DNA of 64,000 nt from Roseiarcus sp963779095 (GCA_963779095.1 CAVZWU010000010.1:81842-145841), one strand, 5' to 3'; shown: positions 18,451 through 26,821, counted from the first letter of the stretch. Program-made: numbers and translations. The notes: a model not told the origin generated them from the letters alone.

Positions 18451-18990
18451 CTAAGTCCGTCGGAAATAAAGGTGTCCATCTTTGTCGAGAAGCGGTAATA
18501 GCTCGGACTCAGCACTTGTATCTATAGTGTCCTGTCGCTCAACCGCAATTTTCATCGACATTATGACTGTATCAACGCGCTTTGTTACATACAGCTCTAC
18601 CAGGTGCCGCAACATCTTGGCTTGCACGTAGATTTCCAGCCGCGGGGAGCGTAGATCCACTTCATTCCAAACCATTCTGGCTGACCGGTGCAAATCAGGA
18701 AGTCCAAAGTTACCCTCGGTTTGTACAAGCGCAGCGACATCGGCCCGGAAACGGTCAAAAGTTGACGTCTTGTCGCCAACAGTCAGCGCGTTTGCGACCG
18801 TGCCGACGCCATGTAGAATGGAATACTGGAAGGATGAGGGCTGACGGACGACGATTTTGCTAGATATCATTTGTTGCTGGCGAGTTATGTCATTGAAAAC
18901 CACATCAATGTCTAGCCAATATAGTTTTGATCGCGAATCAGGTTCTTCGCGAAACAAAGCACGTCGGGTCCCTGGCGCCATGGTTGGCAT
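18451..18990 (-). CDS. Hypothetical protein in a lower-GC segment between ribD and ribE
   Basis: 179 residues, no signal peptide or membrane segment. The sequence contains WLDIDVVFNDITRQQQMISSKIVVRQ, a basic/hydrophobic middle and LRSPRLEIYVQAKMLRHLVELYVTKRVDTVIMSMKIAVERQD, with a charged C-terminus ending GHLYFRRT. I do not recognise a family. It is antisense to the rib genes and visibly less GC-rich than its neighbours, so recent acquisition is plausible. The start at 18990 follows from the longest frame; later ATGs at about 18981 and 18870 exist. Confidence 0.45.
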   Translation of the reverse strand: MPTMAPGTRRALFREEPDSRSKLYWLDIDVVFNDITRQQQMISSKIVVRQPSSFQYSILHGVGTVANALTVGDKTSTFDRFRADVAALVQTEGNFGLPDLHRSARMVWNEVDLRSPRLEIYVQAKMLRHLVELYVTKRVDTVIMSMKIAVERQDTIDTSAESELLPLLDKDGHLYFRRT

Positions 18991-19184
18991 GTAAATCTGC
19001 TCTGGCTCGACGCATGCCTATCATATCCCTTCGGGCAAGGACCTGCACCAATTTGTGGAGGTGAGGACAGCGTTCCCCACGGAGAGTGACCCGCGGGAGG
19101 AAAGTATATCTGGCAAATTAGCAAAAGGCCCCAGGGCGCGGAGCGCGCCGAGGGCATGATACAGGCGGATGCGAGGACGCTCAG

Positions 19185-19799
19185 ATGTTCACCGGAATTA
19201 TAAGCGATGTCGGACAAGTGACTGATATTGAGCTGTCCGGCAACTTGCGGCGACTCAGGATCGCAAGCGCCTACGACGCCGACACGATTTCCGTCGGGGC
19301 GTCGATCGCCAATTCCGGCGCATGCCTCACAGTGGTCGGCATCGAGCCAGGCAAGGGTGGCTCGACGATCGCTTTCGACGTTGGGGCCGAGACGCTCGCG
19401 GTGACGACGCTCGGAGCTTGGCGGGCGGGGCGCCATGTCAACCTCGAGCGGTCGCTCAAGGTCGGCGACGAACTCGGCGGCCATATGGTGAGCGGCCATG
19501 TCGACGGGGTCGCGGAAATCGTGTCGCGGCGAGACTTTGACGGCATGGCGCATTTCCGTTTCCGCGCGCCAAAGGATTTGGCGAAATTCATCGCCGTGAA
19601 GGGCTCGGTCGCGCTCGACGGGACGTCATTGACCGTGAACGCGGTCGAGGGCGACGCCTTCGAGGTCCTGCTCATCCCGCACACGCTCACGGTGACGACC
19701 TGGGGCGAGCGCAAGGCGGGCGACAAAGTCAATATCGAGGTCGACCAGATGGCCCGCTACGCCGCCCGGCTGATGGACGCGGGGCGGGGAGGGGGGTGA
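19185..19799 (+). CDS. ribE: Riboflavin synthase, alpha subunit
   Basis: 204 residues with the two-fold repeated lumazine-binding domains. The start MFTGIISDVGQV is diagnostic. Each half has its ligand loop: GASIANSGACLTV, and SVALDGTSLTVN. HMVSGHVDGVAEI lies between them. It converts two dimethylribityllumazines to riboflavin plus pyrimidine. It normally follows ribD directly; here 860 bases with a reverse gene intervene. ribH, expected next, is absent and a DNA methyltransferase gene follows instead. No FMN riboswitch was recognised upstream. Confidence 0.93.
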   Translation: MFTGIISDVGQVTDIELSGNLRRLRIASAYDADTISVGASIANSGACLTVVGIEPGKGGSTIAFDVGAETLAVTTLGAWRAGRHVNLERSLKVGDELGGHMVSGHVDGVAEIVSRRDFDGMAHFRFRAPKDLAKFIAVKGSVALDGTSLTVNAVEGDAFEVLLIPHTLTVTTWGERKAGDKVNIEVDQMARYAARLMDAGRGGG

Positions 19800-20169
19800 G
19801 CGGTTCTTGGGTCAAAACTCAATCAGACGAGTCCGGTTTCGACCCTGAGAAGACGGTTGTCGCGAACAATCGAACGGCAGGACCCGACGTGAACCGGACG
19901 TAGCAGGCTGCATCCTTGGACGCCGCGAGAAGAGCGGAAAGCGGACCTTTCTTGTCAGGCCAACGGTCGCCGATTTCTTCCCCTTCTCCCCGCGGAGAAG
20001 GGACGGGGCGAAGCCCGCCGGATGAGCGAGCCATCCGAGAAGGCCGCGCTTGCGCGGCGCGCGAGTACACGCTAGAACAAACGAGGAACGGCTTGGCGCG
20101 ATAGGCGATTTGAGCTTGCTCGCGCCGGATATAAACCAAGGCGCGCGTGATTCGGGGCGGCGGCTCGGC
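19800..20169. other. Intergenic region with a REP-like hairpin
   Basis: 370 bases between ribE and the methyltransferase gene. At 19980-20002 the sequence CCCTTCTCC and GGAGAAGGG face each other around CCGC, followed by GACGGGGCGAAGCC. This resembles the short palindromic intergenic repeats common in this group. A related CCCTCTCCCC...GGGTGAGGG block lies at 24003-24052. No gene is seen. Confidence 0.4.
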
Positions 20170-21757
20170 ATGACCAACAAGCTCTATTACGGCGACAATC
20201 TCGACGTGCTGCGCGCCAGCATCGCCAGCGAAAGCGTCGATCTCGTCTATCTCGATCCGCCCTTCAACTCGAACGCCTCCTATAACGTCTTGTTCAAGGC
20301 GCCGAGCGGCGCGCAGTCGCCGGCGCAGATCGAGGCGTTCGACGACACCTGGCACTGGAACGAATCCGCCGAGCGCGCCTTCGACGAGGTGCTGACCGGC
20401 GGCCACTCCGACGCGGCGATCATGCTGAAGGCGATGCGCTCGGCGCTCGGCGCCAACGACATGATGGCCTATCTGGCGATGATGGCGGTGCGGCTGATCG
20501 AATTGCATCGGGTGCTGAAGCCGACCGGATCGCTCTATTTGCACTGCGATCCGACCGCGAGCCACTATCTCAAGATTTTGATGGACGCGATTTTTGGACT
20601 TGAGAGATTTCTCAACGAGATATGTTGGAAGCGGACGACATCGCATAATGATCCCAACAGGTATGGTCGAATTGGTGATAGAATATTATTCTACTCCAGA
20701 ACAACACATAAAATATTTAATCACGCGGAAGGGAAATACTCAGAAGAGCAGCTTTCTCGATATAAATACTCCGACCAAGGCGGACGGTTTCGTGCAGAAA
20801 ATTTGACTGCTCCACATTTTTCCTCGACCCGGACTGTCGTGTGGCGCGGCGTGCACCCCGGCCAGAGCCGGCAGTGGCGCTTTAGCGAAGACGAGCTTGA
20901 GCGCCTATTCGCGGCCGCGTATCTTGCTGCAGAAGGACGGACGGCCTCGGAAAGATGGCCTTAAGGAGTATCAGCATCAGGCGAGGGGGGCGCCGTTGCA
21001 GGACATATGGACTGATCTTGGGATGGCTCCGACCTCTGGCGAACGCCTCGGCTATCCCACCCAAAAACCCACGGCCCTTCTCGAACGCATCATCGCCGCT
21101 TCTTCAAACGAGGGCGACGTCGTGCTCGATCCATTCTGTGGCTGCGGCACCACGGTTCACGCGGCGCAGAAGCTCAAGCGCCAGTGGATCGGCATCGACG
21201 TCACGCATCTCGCCATTGCGCTCATCGAGCGCCGCCTCAAGGAGGCGTTTCCCGGCATCGCCTACGAGGTCCACGGCGTGCCGAAGGACGCCGACGCGGC
21301 GCGCGACCTCGCCGAGCGCGACAAGCACGAGTTCCAGAAATGGATCGTCGCCACCATCGGCGGCCAGCCGTACAAGGGCGGCAAGAAGGGCATGGATCGC
21401 GGGATCGACGGCTACCTTCATTTCCGCGACGCCGACAACAAGCCGCAGATGGCGATCATTTCGGTCAAGGGCGGCGCGACGAATTCAGCCCACGTCCGCG
21501 ATCTCAAGGGCACGATGGAGCGGGAGGGCGCGAAGCTCGGCGTTTTCCTCACCCTGAACCCGGCGACACGCGAAATGGAGAAGGAGGCGGCTTCGGCCGG
21601 CCTTTACGACAGCGGCGGAGGCAAGGTTCCCCGACTGCAAATCCTCACCGCCGCACAAGTGATCGACGGCAAGCGCCCCCAAGTCCCATTTGGCCATACC
21701 GAAAGCCTCAAGAAGGCGAGCCGCGAAAGCGAGGAGCAGCAGGGCCGGCTTTTGTGA
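20170..21757 (+). CDS. DNA methyltransferase fused to an Mrr-like nuclease domain, one frameshift
   Basis: About 529 residues. The beta-class (permuted) methyltransferase part has the catalytic motif YLDPPFNSN (residues 27-35), then a target-recognition segment (about 140-220), then YPTQKP and the SAM-binding DPFCGCGTT. A C-terminal domain of about 140 residues has GGKKGMDRGIDGYLHF and, about 15 residues on, AIISVKGG, the PD-(D/E)xK arrangement of Mrr-type endonucleases, followed by a GAKLGVFLTL strand. Modification and cutting may be in one chain. An apparent extra base near 20915 splits the gene just after WRFSEDELERLFA. The recognition segment (20595-20830) is much more AT-rich than either side. 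No separate specificity or restriction gene adjoins. Confidence 0.8.
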
Positions 21758-22258
21758 CGACGGCGCACCTCAAGCAGTTAATGCAAGTTATGGGAACACC
21801 CTGTTAAGCGTTTGCAATATCTTCATGTATCGAATTGGACGAAAATCACAGATTGCGTAAAACAGAAATATGCTTTATATCTATTCGTATTCACGGAATC
21901 AACCTCCGCGCCTCGCCAGCGCCGGGGCGAGGAGAAGGAGCGCGCGATTTGGAGCCTGTCGTTGAGCCGCCTGTCCACAACCTGCCGCGCGAGTTGGAGC
22001 GGCGGGGAATTTTTTCTGCTTTTTTCGCTCGTAACCCTTTGAAAAGTCCCGATTCCGAAAAGTAAAAAAAAGCAAAAGAAACAAAAGAAAGCGAATTTGC
22101 TTGCTTTTGCTTTCGTTCGCTTTCGCGGAACTCGCCCGAAGGTTGTATCCGCCAGGAAGTAGGAGCCGCACGCTCGTGCGAAACGGAAGCCGTAAGCCTT
22201 TGCCAAGGCGACCTGCAATCAGGGCGTCATGCCTGCGCGGGCATGACGCAAGGGCGCG
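21758..22258. other. AT-rich intergenic region downstream of the methyltransferase
   Basis: 501 bases. Between 22060 and 22130 a purine-rich tract of A/G on the top strand (AAAAAAAGCAAAAGAAAC and on) is followed by a T/C-rich tract, including the 9-base inverted repeat GAAAGCGAA/TTCGCTTTC. This could form a hairpin or mark the edge of an inserted segment. No credible gene is present. GC content returns to the regional level after about 22220. Confidence 0.45.
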
Positions 22259-22732
22259 CTAACCGTGGCCAGGGGGCCCTCGATCGACGCCCGGGTTTCC
22301 GCCTGCGGCCACCACACCCAGCCGGCCCAGATAATAGGCCCAACCCCTGGCGTGGCCCGCGCATTGGGCGGCGTTGGGCAGTCCGGTATGGGTCATGCGC
22401 ATGAGCGTGCCGCCGTCCCGGTCGAGGAGGTCGATCTCGACCAGGCCCGAGCCAGGGGGCACCTCGTCGTCGCCCTCCCAGCCGAAGCTGTAGGCGAGGC
22501 GATGGACCGGCACCACCTCGCGGAATTGTCCGCGCGCGGTGCGGTCTGGCCGCCCGGCGACGTCCTTGACCAGATAGAGTCCGCCCGGATGGACCTCCGT
22601 GGTCGCCTCGGCGCCCATCCAGCTCATGATCTTTTGCGGATCGGTCAGGAAGGCGAAGACGGTCGCGGGCGAGGCCGCGATCTGGGTTTCGCGGTGGACC
22701 ACGAGGGATTCATCCATCGGATTGTTCTCCAT
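22259..22732 (-). CDS. SRPBCC (AHSA1-like) domain protein
   Basis: 157 residues of the START/Bet v1-like fold. Family features visible are VHRETQIAASPATVFAFLTDPQKIMSWMG at the N-terminus, HPGGLYLV in the middle, and LMRMTHTGLP followed by HARGWAYYLGRL, the usual C-terminal helix, after which the end (VVAAGGNPGVDRGPPGHG) is unusual. Such proteins bind small hydrophobic ligands and are usually encoded beside an ArsR regulator, which is missing here. ATGs at 22732 and 22717 are both possible. A perfect operator-like repeat lies about 95 bases upstream. Confidence 0.75.
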   Translation of the reverse strand: MENNPMDESLVVHRETQIAASPATVFAFLTDPQKIMSWMGAEATTEVHPGGLYLVKDVAGRPDRTARGQFREVVPVHRLAYSFGWEGDDEVPPGSGLVEIDLLDRDGGTLMRMTHTGLPNAAQCAGHARGWAYYLGRLGVVAAGGNPGVDRGPPGHG

Positions 22733-22825
22733 TGAAAACGCATTTCGGTCCTAAGACGGGCGACCCTTCGTCAAATCGACATCAAGCGGGTCGACGGAAT
22801 CGAACATGAGGCAGCGTCCGACGAC

Positions 22826-22845
22826 ATTCAACCGTTTAGTTGAAT
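22826..22845. promoter_or_regulatory. Perfect inverted repeat resembling an ArsR-type operator
   Basis: ATTCAAC and GTTGAAT flank CGTTTA (7-6-7, perfect). It lies between the divergent SRPBCC gene and the adenylate cyclase gene, 33 bases before the cyclase ATG. ArsR proteins that control SRPBCC genes often bind sites of this look. No regulator gene adjoins in this window. Confidence 0.5.
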
Positions 22846-22877
22846 AATTCACCCGCGGACGGCGAGGCGAAACGCTG

Positions 22878-24005
22878 ATGACAGCCGGGCCAGGTCCGGC
22901 CGATGATCCATCCATGCAGCTCAACTCGACCCTCGCCTGGCTGGTTGACGAGGCCACCCGGACGCCCACGGCCGAGCTTTTTCTGTCGGGGCTCGGGGGG
23001 CGCTTGATCGAGGACGGCGCGGCGCTCGCCGGCGGGGCGCTCACCCTGGCGTCGCCCCACCCGCTCATCGCCCGGCGCGCCCTGTTGTGGCGGGCGGGAA
23101 GCGGCGAGGTGATCGAGGCCCTGGGATTTGTGGCTGGCGGACCCTGGGCCCCCGATGCGGCGGGCGAGCCCGGCGAATCCGGCCGGCGCTGGCTTGCCGG
23201 CCTTGGCCCCGGCCCGGTGCATGAAGACGCGATCGGGCCGGCCCCCGACGGGCCGAGGCTCGGCTGGGTGGGTCCGCGTCCGTTCACGCCAGAGGAGGCC
23301 GGCCGCCTCAGCGAGGCCGCACGCTTCGCCATGGCCCCGCTTGCGGCGCTCGGCGCCCGCGCGACCCTGACGGCTGCGCTCGAGGCCTATCTCGGCCGGC
23401 GCAGCGCCGCGCGCGTGCTTGCCGGCCCGCTCAGGCGCGGCGTCGGCGAGACCATCGAGGCGGCGCTCCTGTTCGCCGACCTGCGTGGCTTCACCGGCTT
23501 CTCGGAAAGCGCGCCGCCGTCCGAGGTGATCGCGGCGCTCGACGCCTGGTTCGACCGCATCGCCGGCGCGGTGCACGCCTTCGGCGGGGAAGTGCTCAAA
23601 TTCATGGGCGATGGCGTGCTGGCGATCTTTCCGGTTCCCGGTGGGTCGCCGCGCAGCGCCTGCGACGCCGCGCTCAAGGCGGTCGCCGCGGCGCGCAGCG
23701 GAATGGCGCATCTCGACGCGGCGCGCCGACGAGATGGGCTGGAACCCCTGCCTTTCGGCGTCGCGCTGCATCTGGGCGAAATGCTGTGGGGCAACATCGG
23801 CGCCGCCGACCGGCTGGACTTCACCGCGATTGGCCCCGCCGTCAATCTGGTCAGCCGTTTGCAGGACCTGTGCCGCCCGCTTGACCGCGCCGTGCTCGTC
23901 TCGGGCGCCTTCGCCGCAGAGGCTACCGAAGCGCTGGTCCCGCTCGGCGAGCAGGCCCTGCGCGGCGTCGCCGCGCCCTGCGCCGTGTTTACGGTGGCGG
24001 ATTGA
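22878..24005 (+). CDS. Class III adenylate/guanylate cyclase
   Basis: 375 residues. The N-terminal 170 residues have no recognised sensor motif; the segment at 75-150 is Gly/Pro-rich. The C-terminal catalytic domain has the metal site LFADLRGFTGFSE, the LKFMGDGVLAIFP box with the base-selecting Lys, ALHLGEMLWGNIGAADRLDFTAIGPAVNLVSRL with the second Asp and the transition-state Asn/Arg. These residues favour ATP as substrate, making cyclic AMP in the cytoplasm. No membrane helix is seen. A later ATG at 22914 is an alternative start. A cyclic-nucleotide-binding flavoprotein is encoded at 52.7 kb, but a link is speculative. Confidence 0.85.
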   Translation: MTAGPGPADDPSMQLNSTLAWLVDEATRTPTAELFLSGLGGRLIEDGAALAGGALTLASPHPLIARRALLWRAGSGEVIEALGFVAGGPWAPDAAGEPGESGRRWLAGLGPGPVHEDAIGPAPDGPRLGWVGPRPFTPEEAGRLSEAARFAMAPLAALGARATLTAALEAYLGRRSAARVLAGPLRRGVGETIEAALLFADLRGFTGFSESAPPSEVIAALDAWFDRIAGAVHAFGGEVLKFMGDGVLAIFPVPGGSPRSACDAALKAVAAARSGMAHLDAARRRDGLEPLPFGVALHLGEMLWGNIGAADRLDFTAIGPAVNLVSRLQDLCRPLDRAVLVSGAFAAEATEALVPLGEQALRGVAAPCAVFTVAD

Positions 24006-24053
24006 CCCCTCTCCCCAAGGAAGGGAGGCTGGCGTGAGGCGCGGGGTGAGGGC

Positions 24054-24710
24054 TCACAGCACGACGACCGGCGTCCCCTTCCCGACCCGCCCGTAGAGGT
24101 CGATCACGTCGGCGTCGAGCATCCGGATGCACCCGGACGACACGGCCTTGCCGATCGAGCTCGGCTCATTGGTCCCATGGATGCGAAAGAGCGTGTCCTT
24201 CTTGTCCTCGAACAGGTAGAGCGCGCGGGCGCCAAGCGGGTTCTCCATGCCCCCGTCCATGTGCACGGGCAGATCCCGCTGCCGCGCCAACATTTCCGGC
24301 GGCGGGGTCCAGCCGGGCCAGAACGCCTTTCGGCCGATCTCCGCCTTGCCCTTCCAGGCGAAGCCCTGGCGCCCGACCCCGATCCCATATTGCAGCGCCC
24401 GGCCGTCGCCGAGCGAGAGATAGAGCTTACGCTCATGGGTATTGATGGTGACCGTGCCCGGCGGCTCGCCCGTCGGATCGCGCACCTCCTTGCGGGTGGT
24501 GCGGGTCATGTCGACGTCTTCGTCGAAGCCTCCGGGCGTCGAATAGTTCGGATCGGCGTCCGGCGGCAGATAGGTCTGCGGATTGGGCGGCGGCGCGGCG
24601 CCCGGCAGGGTGAATGGAAGATTGAACAGCGATTGCGCCGAGGCTCCGGTCGTCGCGACGCCCAGGCTCGCAAGGCCGATCAGAATGAGAGTTCGGGCTC
24701 CAAGCATCAT
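24054..24710 (-). CDS. L,D-transpeptidase (YkuD), exported
   Basis: 218 residues with a signal peptide (LILIGLASLGVATTGASAQ), so periplasmic. The YkuD domain runs from about residue 90 (VTINTHERKLYLSL) to the end. It contains the catalytic HGTNEPSSIGKAVSSGCIRM, with the His and Cys of the HxxxxxxxxxxSxGCxR signature, and a final DVIDLYGRVGKGTPVVVL. It crosslinks peptidoglycan through meso-diaminopimelate or attaches outer-membrane proteins. The start is the first of two ATGs (24710). It is convergent with the cyclase gene. Confidence 0.88.
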   Translation of the reverse strand: MMLGARTLILIGLASLGVATTGASAQSLFNLPFTLPGAAPPPNPQTYLPPDADPNYSTPGGFDEDVDMTRTTRKEVRDPTGEPPGTVTINTHERKLYLSLGDGRALQYGIGVGRQGFAWKGKAEIGRKAFWPGWTPPPEMLARQRDLPVHMDGGMENPLGARALYLFEDKKDTLFRIHGTNEPSSIGKAVSSGCIRMLDADVIDLYGRVGKGTPVVVL

Positions 24711-24859
24711 TTCCCAGCTCCAACAGCCGCCAGATCGCGTTTCAAGAAAGCTAAGTCGGATCGGTGGTTTCGTAAAGCGTCGCCATCGCGCCAACACGTC
24801 CTTGCCGAGCGCCAGTGCGCCGCGCAATAATCCTTTAGGAACGTCGGGGAGGAGCGACC

Positions 24860-25393
24860 ATGATGCTTCGGCTGCGCGCGGCGATTTTGACTGCCTTTCT
24901 TGGCTTCTCAAGCGCGGCAAGCGCGCAGCAGGCCAATCCGCTCGACGTCATCCCCGACACGATGCCGTTCTCGACGCCCTATGGCGCGCCGATTTCGCTC
25001 TTCCGCGCTCAAGGGGCGATCGCCGCGGTCATAGGCGAGGCCCTGAATCGCGGCTGGGCGCTCAATATCGCCGTGGTCAACTCGGGGGCTAATTTGGTCG
25101 CCTTCGCCCGTATGGACGGCGCGCAGCTCGGCTCGATCGCAATTTCGGAGCACAAGGCGCGCACGGCGGTCAAATTCCGCCGTCGGACCAAGGTCTTCGA
25201 GGAGGGAATTCAGAACAACGATTACAAATATCAATTGACCCTCGACGATGTCATCGCCTCGCGCGGAGGGATTCCCTTGATCGAGAACGGCAGGCTCATC
25301 GGCGCGATCGGCTGTTCCGGCGGCGCGGGCTCGCAGGACGAGGCGGCATGCCTGGTCGGCGCAGCGATGATCAACAGGCAGCCGCCGCCATAG
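24860..25393 (+). CDS. Exported GlcG/HbpS-family heme-binding protein
   Basis: 177 residues with a signal peptide (LRAAILTAFLGFSSAASAQQ). The GlcG/HbpS domain shows ALNRGWALNIAVVNSGANLVAFARMDGAQLGSIAISEHKARTA, followed by the usual GGIPLIENGRLIGAIGCSGGAGSQDEAAC. Some relatives bind heme or cobalamin; most are uncharacterised. A GGGGAGGAG ribosome site lies about 6 bases before the ATG at 24860. It is divergent from the L,D-transpeptidase gene with a 150-base gap. Confidence 0.8.
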   Translation: MMLRLRAAILTAFLGFSSAASAQQANPLDVIPDTMPFSTPYGAPISLFRAQGAIAAVIGEALNRGWALNIAVVNSGANLVAFARMDGAQLGSIAISEHKARTAVKFRRRTKVFEEGIQNNDYKYQLTLDDVIASRGGIPLIENGRLIGAIGCSGGAGSQDEAACLVGAAMINRQPPP

Positions 25394-25478
25394 ATCGGCG
25401 CCGCGCCGTCCCGCAACGCAACCGTTGGTTAGGCGTGGCGTGCGAAGCTCCCGGAGAGAACGCTCAGGAGATTCGCGC

Positions 25479-25801
25479 ATGATCGTCGCCACCACGGAAT
25501 CCATCGCCGGCCATCGCGCCGTCCAGACGCTCGGACAATGTTTCGGGGTCGTTGTCCGCAGCCGGGGGCTCGGCGGCAACATCATGGCCGGCTTGCGCAC
25601 CATTGTCGGCGGGGAGATCCACGAATATACGCGCCTCCTTGAGGAAGCGCGCCGCCATGCGCTCGACCGGCTGGTCGAGAACGCGACCGCGATGGGTGCC
25701 AACGCGATTTCATGATGCGCTACGACAGCGCCGAGATCGGCAATACGATGAGCGAAATCGTGGCTTACGGCACGGCGGCGGTAATCGAACCCGTTTCATG
25801 A
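25479..25801 (+). CDS. YbjQ-family protein, frameshifted near the end
   Basis: About 107 residues of the YbjQ/DUF74 family, which forms pentamers of unknown role. Features are IVATTESIAGHRAVQTLGQCFGVVVRSRGLGGNIMAGLRTIVGGEIHEYT, then the helix LLEEARRHALDRLVENATAMGANAI. A frame change near 25713 is needed to reach the conserved MMRYDSAEIGNTMSEIVAYGTAAVI and the stop at 25799-25801. The stop overlaps the ATG of the next gene. Confidence 0.8.
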
Positions 25802-26040
25802 TCCGCTGTTTTCCTTTTCTGTTTCCGGTCGGCTTTTTCATCGCCCTCCTTATCGTCTGGCTTGTCTTTCGCAGCCGCGGCTACAAGCGTGAGCCGCTCG
25901 ACGCCCCGCCCCGCGGCGACTTCCGCCTGACCGGCGAGCGCTTCCTCGATCCCCGTTCCGGCGCGATGCTGGAAGTCTGGTATTCGCCGACCACCGGCGA
26001 GCGCGCCTATGTCCGGGCGGGGACCGGCCCGCGCGCTTAG
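25798..26040 (+). CDS. Small membrane protein of unknown function
   Basis: 80 residues with one N-terminal membrane segment (FPFLFPVGFFIALLIVWLVF) and a cytoplasmic or periplasmic tail containing RLTGERFLDPRSGAMLEVWYSPTTGERAYV. The ATG overlaps the end of the ybjQ-like gene (ATGA), so the two are translationally coupled and probably act together. Confidence 0.65.
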   Translation: MIRCFPFLFPVGFFIALLIVWLVFRSRGYKREPLDAPPRGDFRLTGERFLDPRSGAMLEVWYSPTTGERAYVRAGTGPRA

Positions 26041-26091
26041 GCATAAGCGGCCGCCGCCGGCCTCACGAGACCCGCGCAGCGGCTTGCACGT

Positions 26092-26110
26092 CACATAAGT
26101 ATGTGCTTAT
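26092..26110. promoter_or_regulatory. Two overlapping inverted repeats upstream of arsR (probable operator)
   Basis: CACATA-AG-TATGTG (26092-26105) and ATAAG-TATGTG-CTTAT (26095-26110) are both perfect and overlap. They end nine bases before the ArsR ATG at 26120, where binding would block initiation. Autoregulation by the adjacent ArsR protein is the simplest reading. Confidence 0.6.
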
Positions 26111-26119
26111 CTGTAGCCC

Positions 26120-26431
26120 ATGGAGAGCGACATCTTCAGGGCCCTGGCCGATCCGACCCGCCGCAGCGTGTTCGAAAAGCTCGCTGTCGGGGCGATGAAC
26201 GCGAGCGACCTCAGGCAAGGCATGACGATCAGCCAGCCCGCCATGTCGCAGCATCTGGCTGTTCTGCGCTCGGCCGGGCTGGTGCGCGAGCGCCGCGACG
26301 GCCGGTTCGTCAACTACGAGGTGGACCCCGAGGGTCTCGCCCGGATCGGCCAATGGCTCGCCCGCTACCGGGTCTATTGGCCGCGCCGCATCGACGATCT
26401 CAAGGCGCTTCTGAAGGACATGGATCAATGA
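26120..26431 (+). CDS. ArsR-family transcriptional regulator
   Basis: 103 residues with the winged helix: DIFRALADPTRRSVFEKLAVGAMNASDLRQ, the recognition helix SQPAMSQHLAVLRSAGLVRERRDGRFVNYEV. The C-terminus (ARYRVYWPRRIDDLKALLKDMDQ) is that of the subgroup paired with SRPBCC proteins. No CxCxxC metal site is present, so it is not an arsenic sensor of the classical type. Its stop overlaps the ATG of the SRPBCC partner. Confidence 0.88.
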   Translation: MESDIFRALADPTRRSVFEKLAVGAMNASDLRQGMTISQPAMSQHLAVLRSAGLVRERRDGRFVNYEVDPEGLARIGQWLARYRVYWPRRIDDLKALLKDMDQ

Positions 26432-26784
26432 GCGACACAAGCGATCCCCGCGAGGAAACCGAAGAGGCCGAGATCGCGCTCGAGTACGAGCTCGACGCCG
26501 CGCCGGAAAAGGTCTGGCGCGCCATCGCCGTCGCCGCCTTTCGCGACCGATGGCTGCCCGAGGCCGACCTCGCCGAGCCCGAGCCCGTCGCCTCCATTCC
26601 GGGCGTCGAGATCCGCTACCGGATGCGCGAGCAAGGCGCTCCGTTTCCCGAAAGCACCGTGACCTTCCGCATCGAGCCTGGAAACAAGGGCGGGACGCTG
26701 TTCCGGGTCATCCATCGCATCGAGGGCGACCGGCGCCTGAGCAGCGCCAACGACAATCTCCGCGCCGTAAGCCTCGCGGCTTAA
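26428..26784 (+). CDS. SRPBCC-domain protein paired with ArsR
   Basis: 118 residues starting at the ATG that overlaps the arsR stop. ALEYELDAAPEKVWRAIAVAAFRDRWLPE is the typical N-terminal strand and helix of AHSA1/START-like proteins. A Bet v1-like fold continues with VEIRYRMREQGAPFPESTVTFRIEP and GTLFRVIHRIEGDRR. The ligand is unknown. ArsR-SRPBCC pairs are common and are usually self-regulated. Confidence 0.8.
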   Translation: MSDTSDPREETEEAEIALEYELDAAPEKVWRAIAVAAFRDRWLPEADLAEPEPVASIPGVEIRYRMREQGAPFPESTVTFRIEPGNKGGTLFRVIHRIEGDRRLSSANDNLRAVSLAA

Positions 26785-26821
26785 AGCCGCTCAACCTCGC
26801 AGCCTGAAAGGGAATTCGCCC

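Noticed and set aside
18991..19184. FMN riboswitch upstream of ribE
   Set aside because: A CCTTCGGGCAAGG string recalls the RFN element, but the remaining conserved stems and the CCGAC loops are missing.
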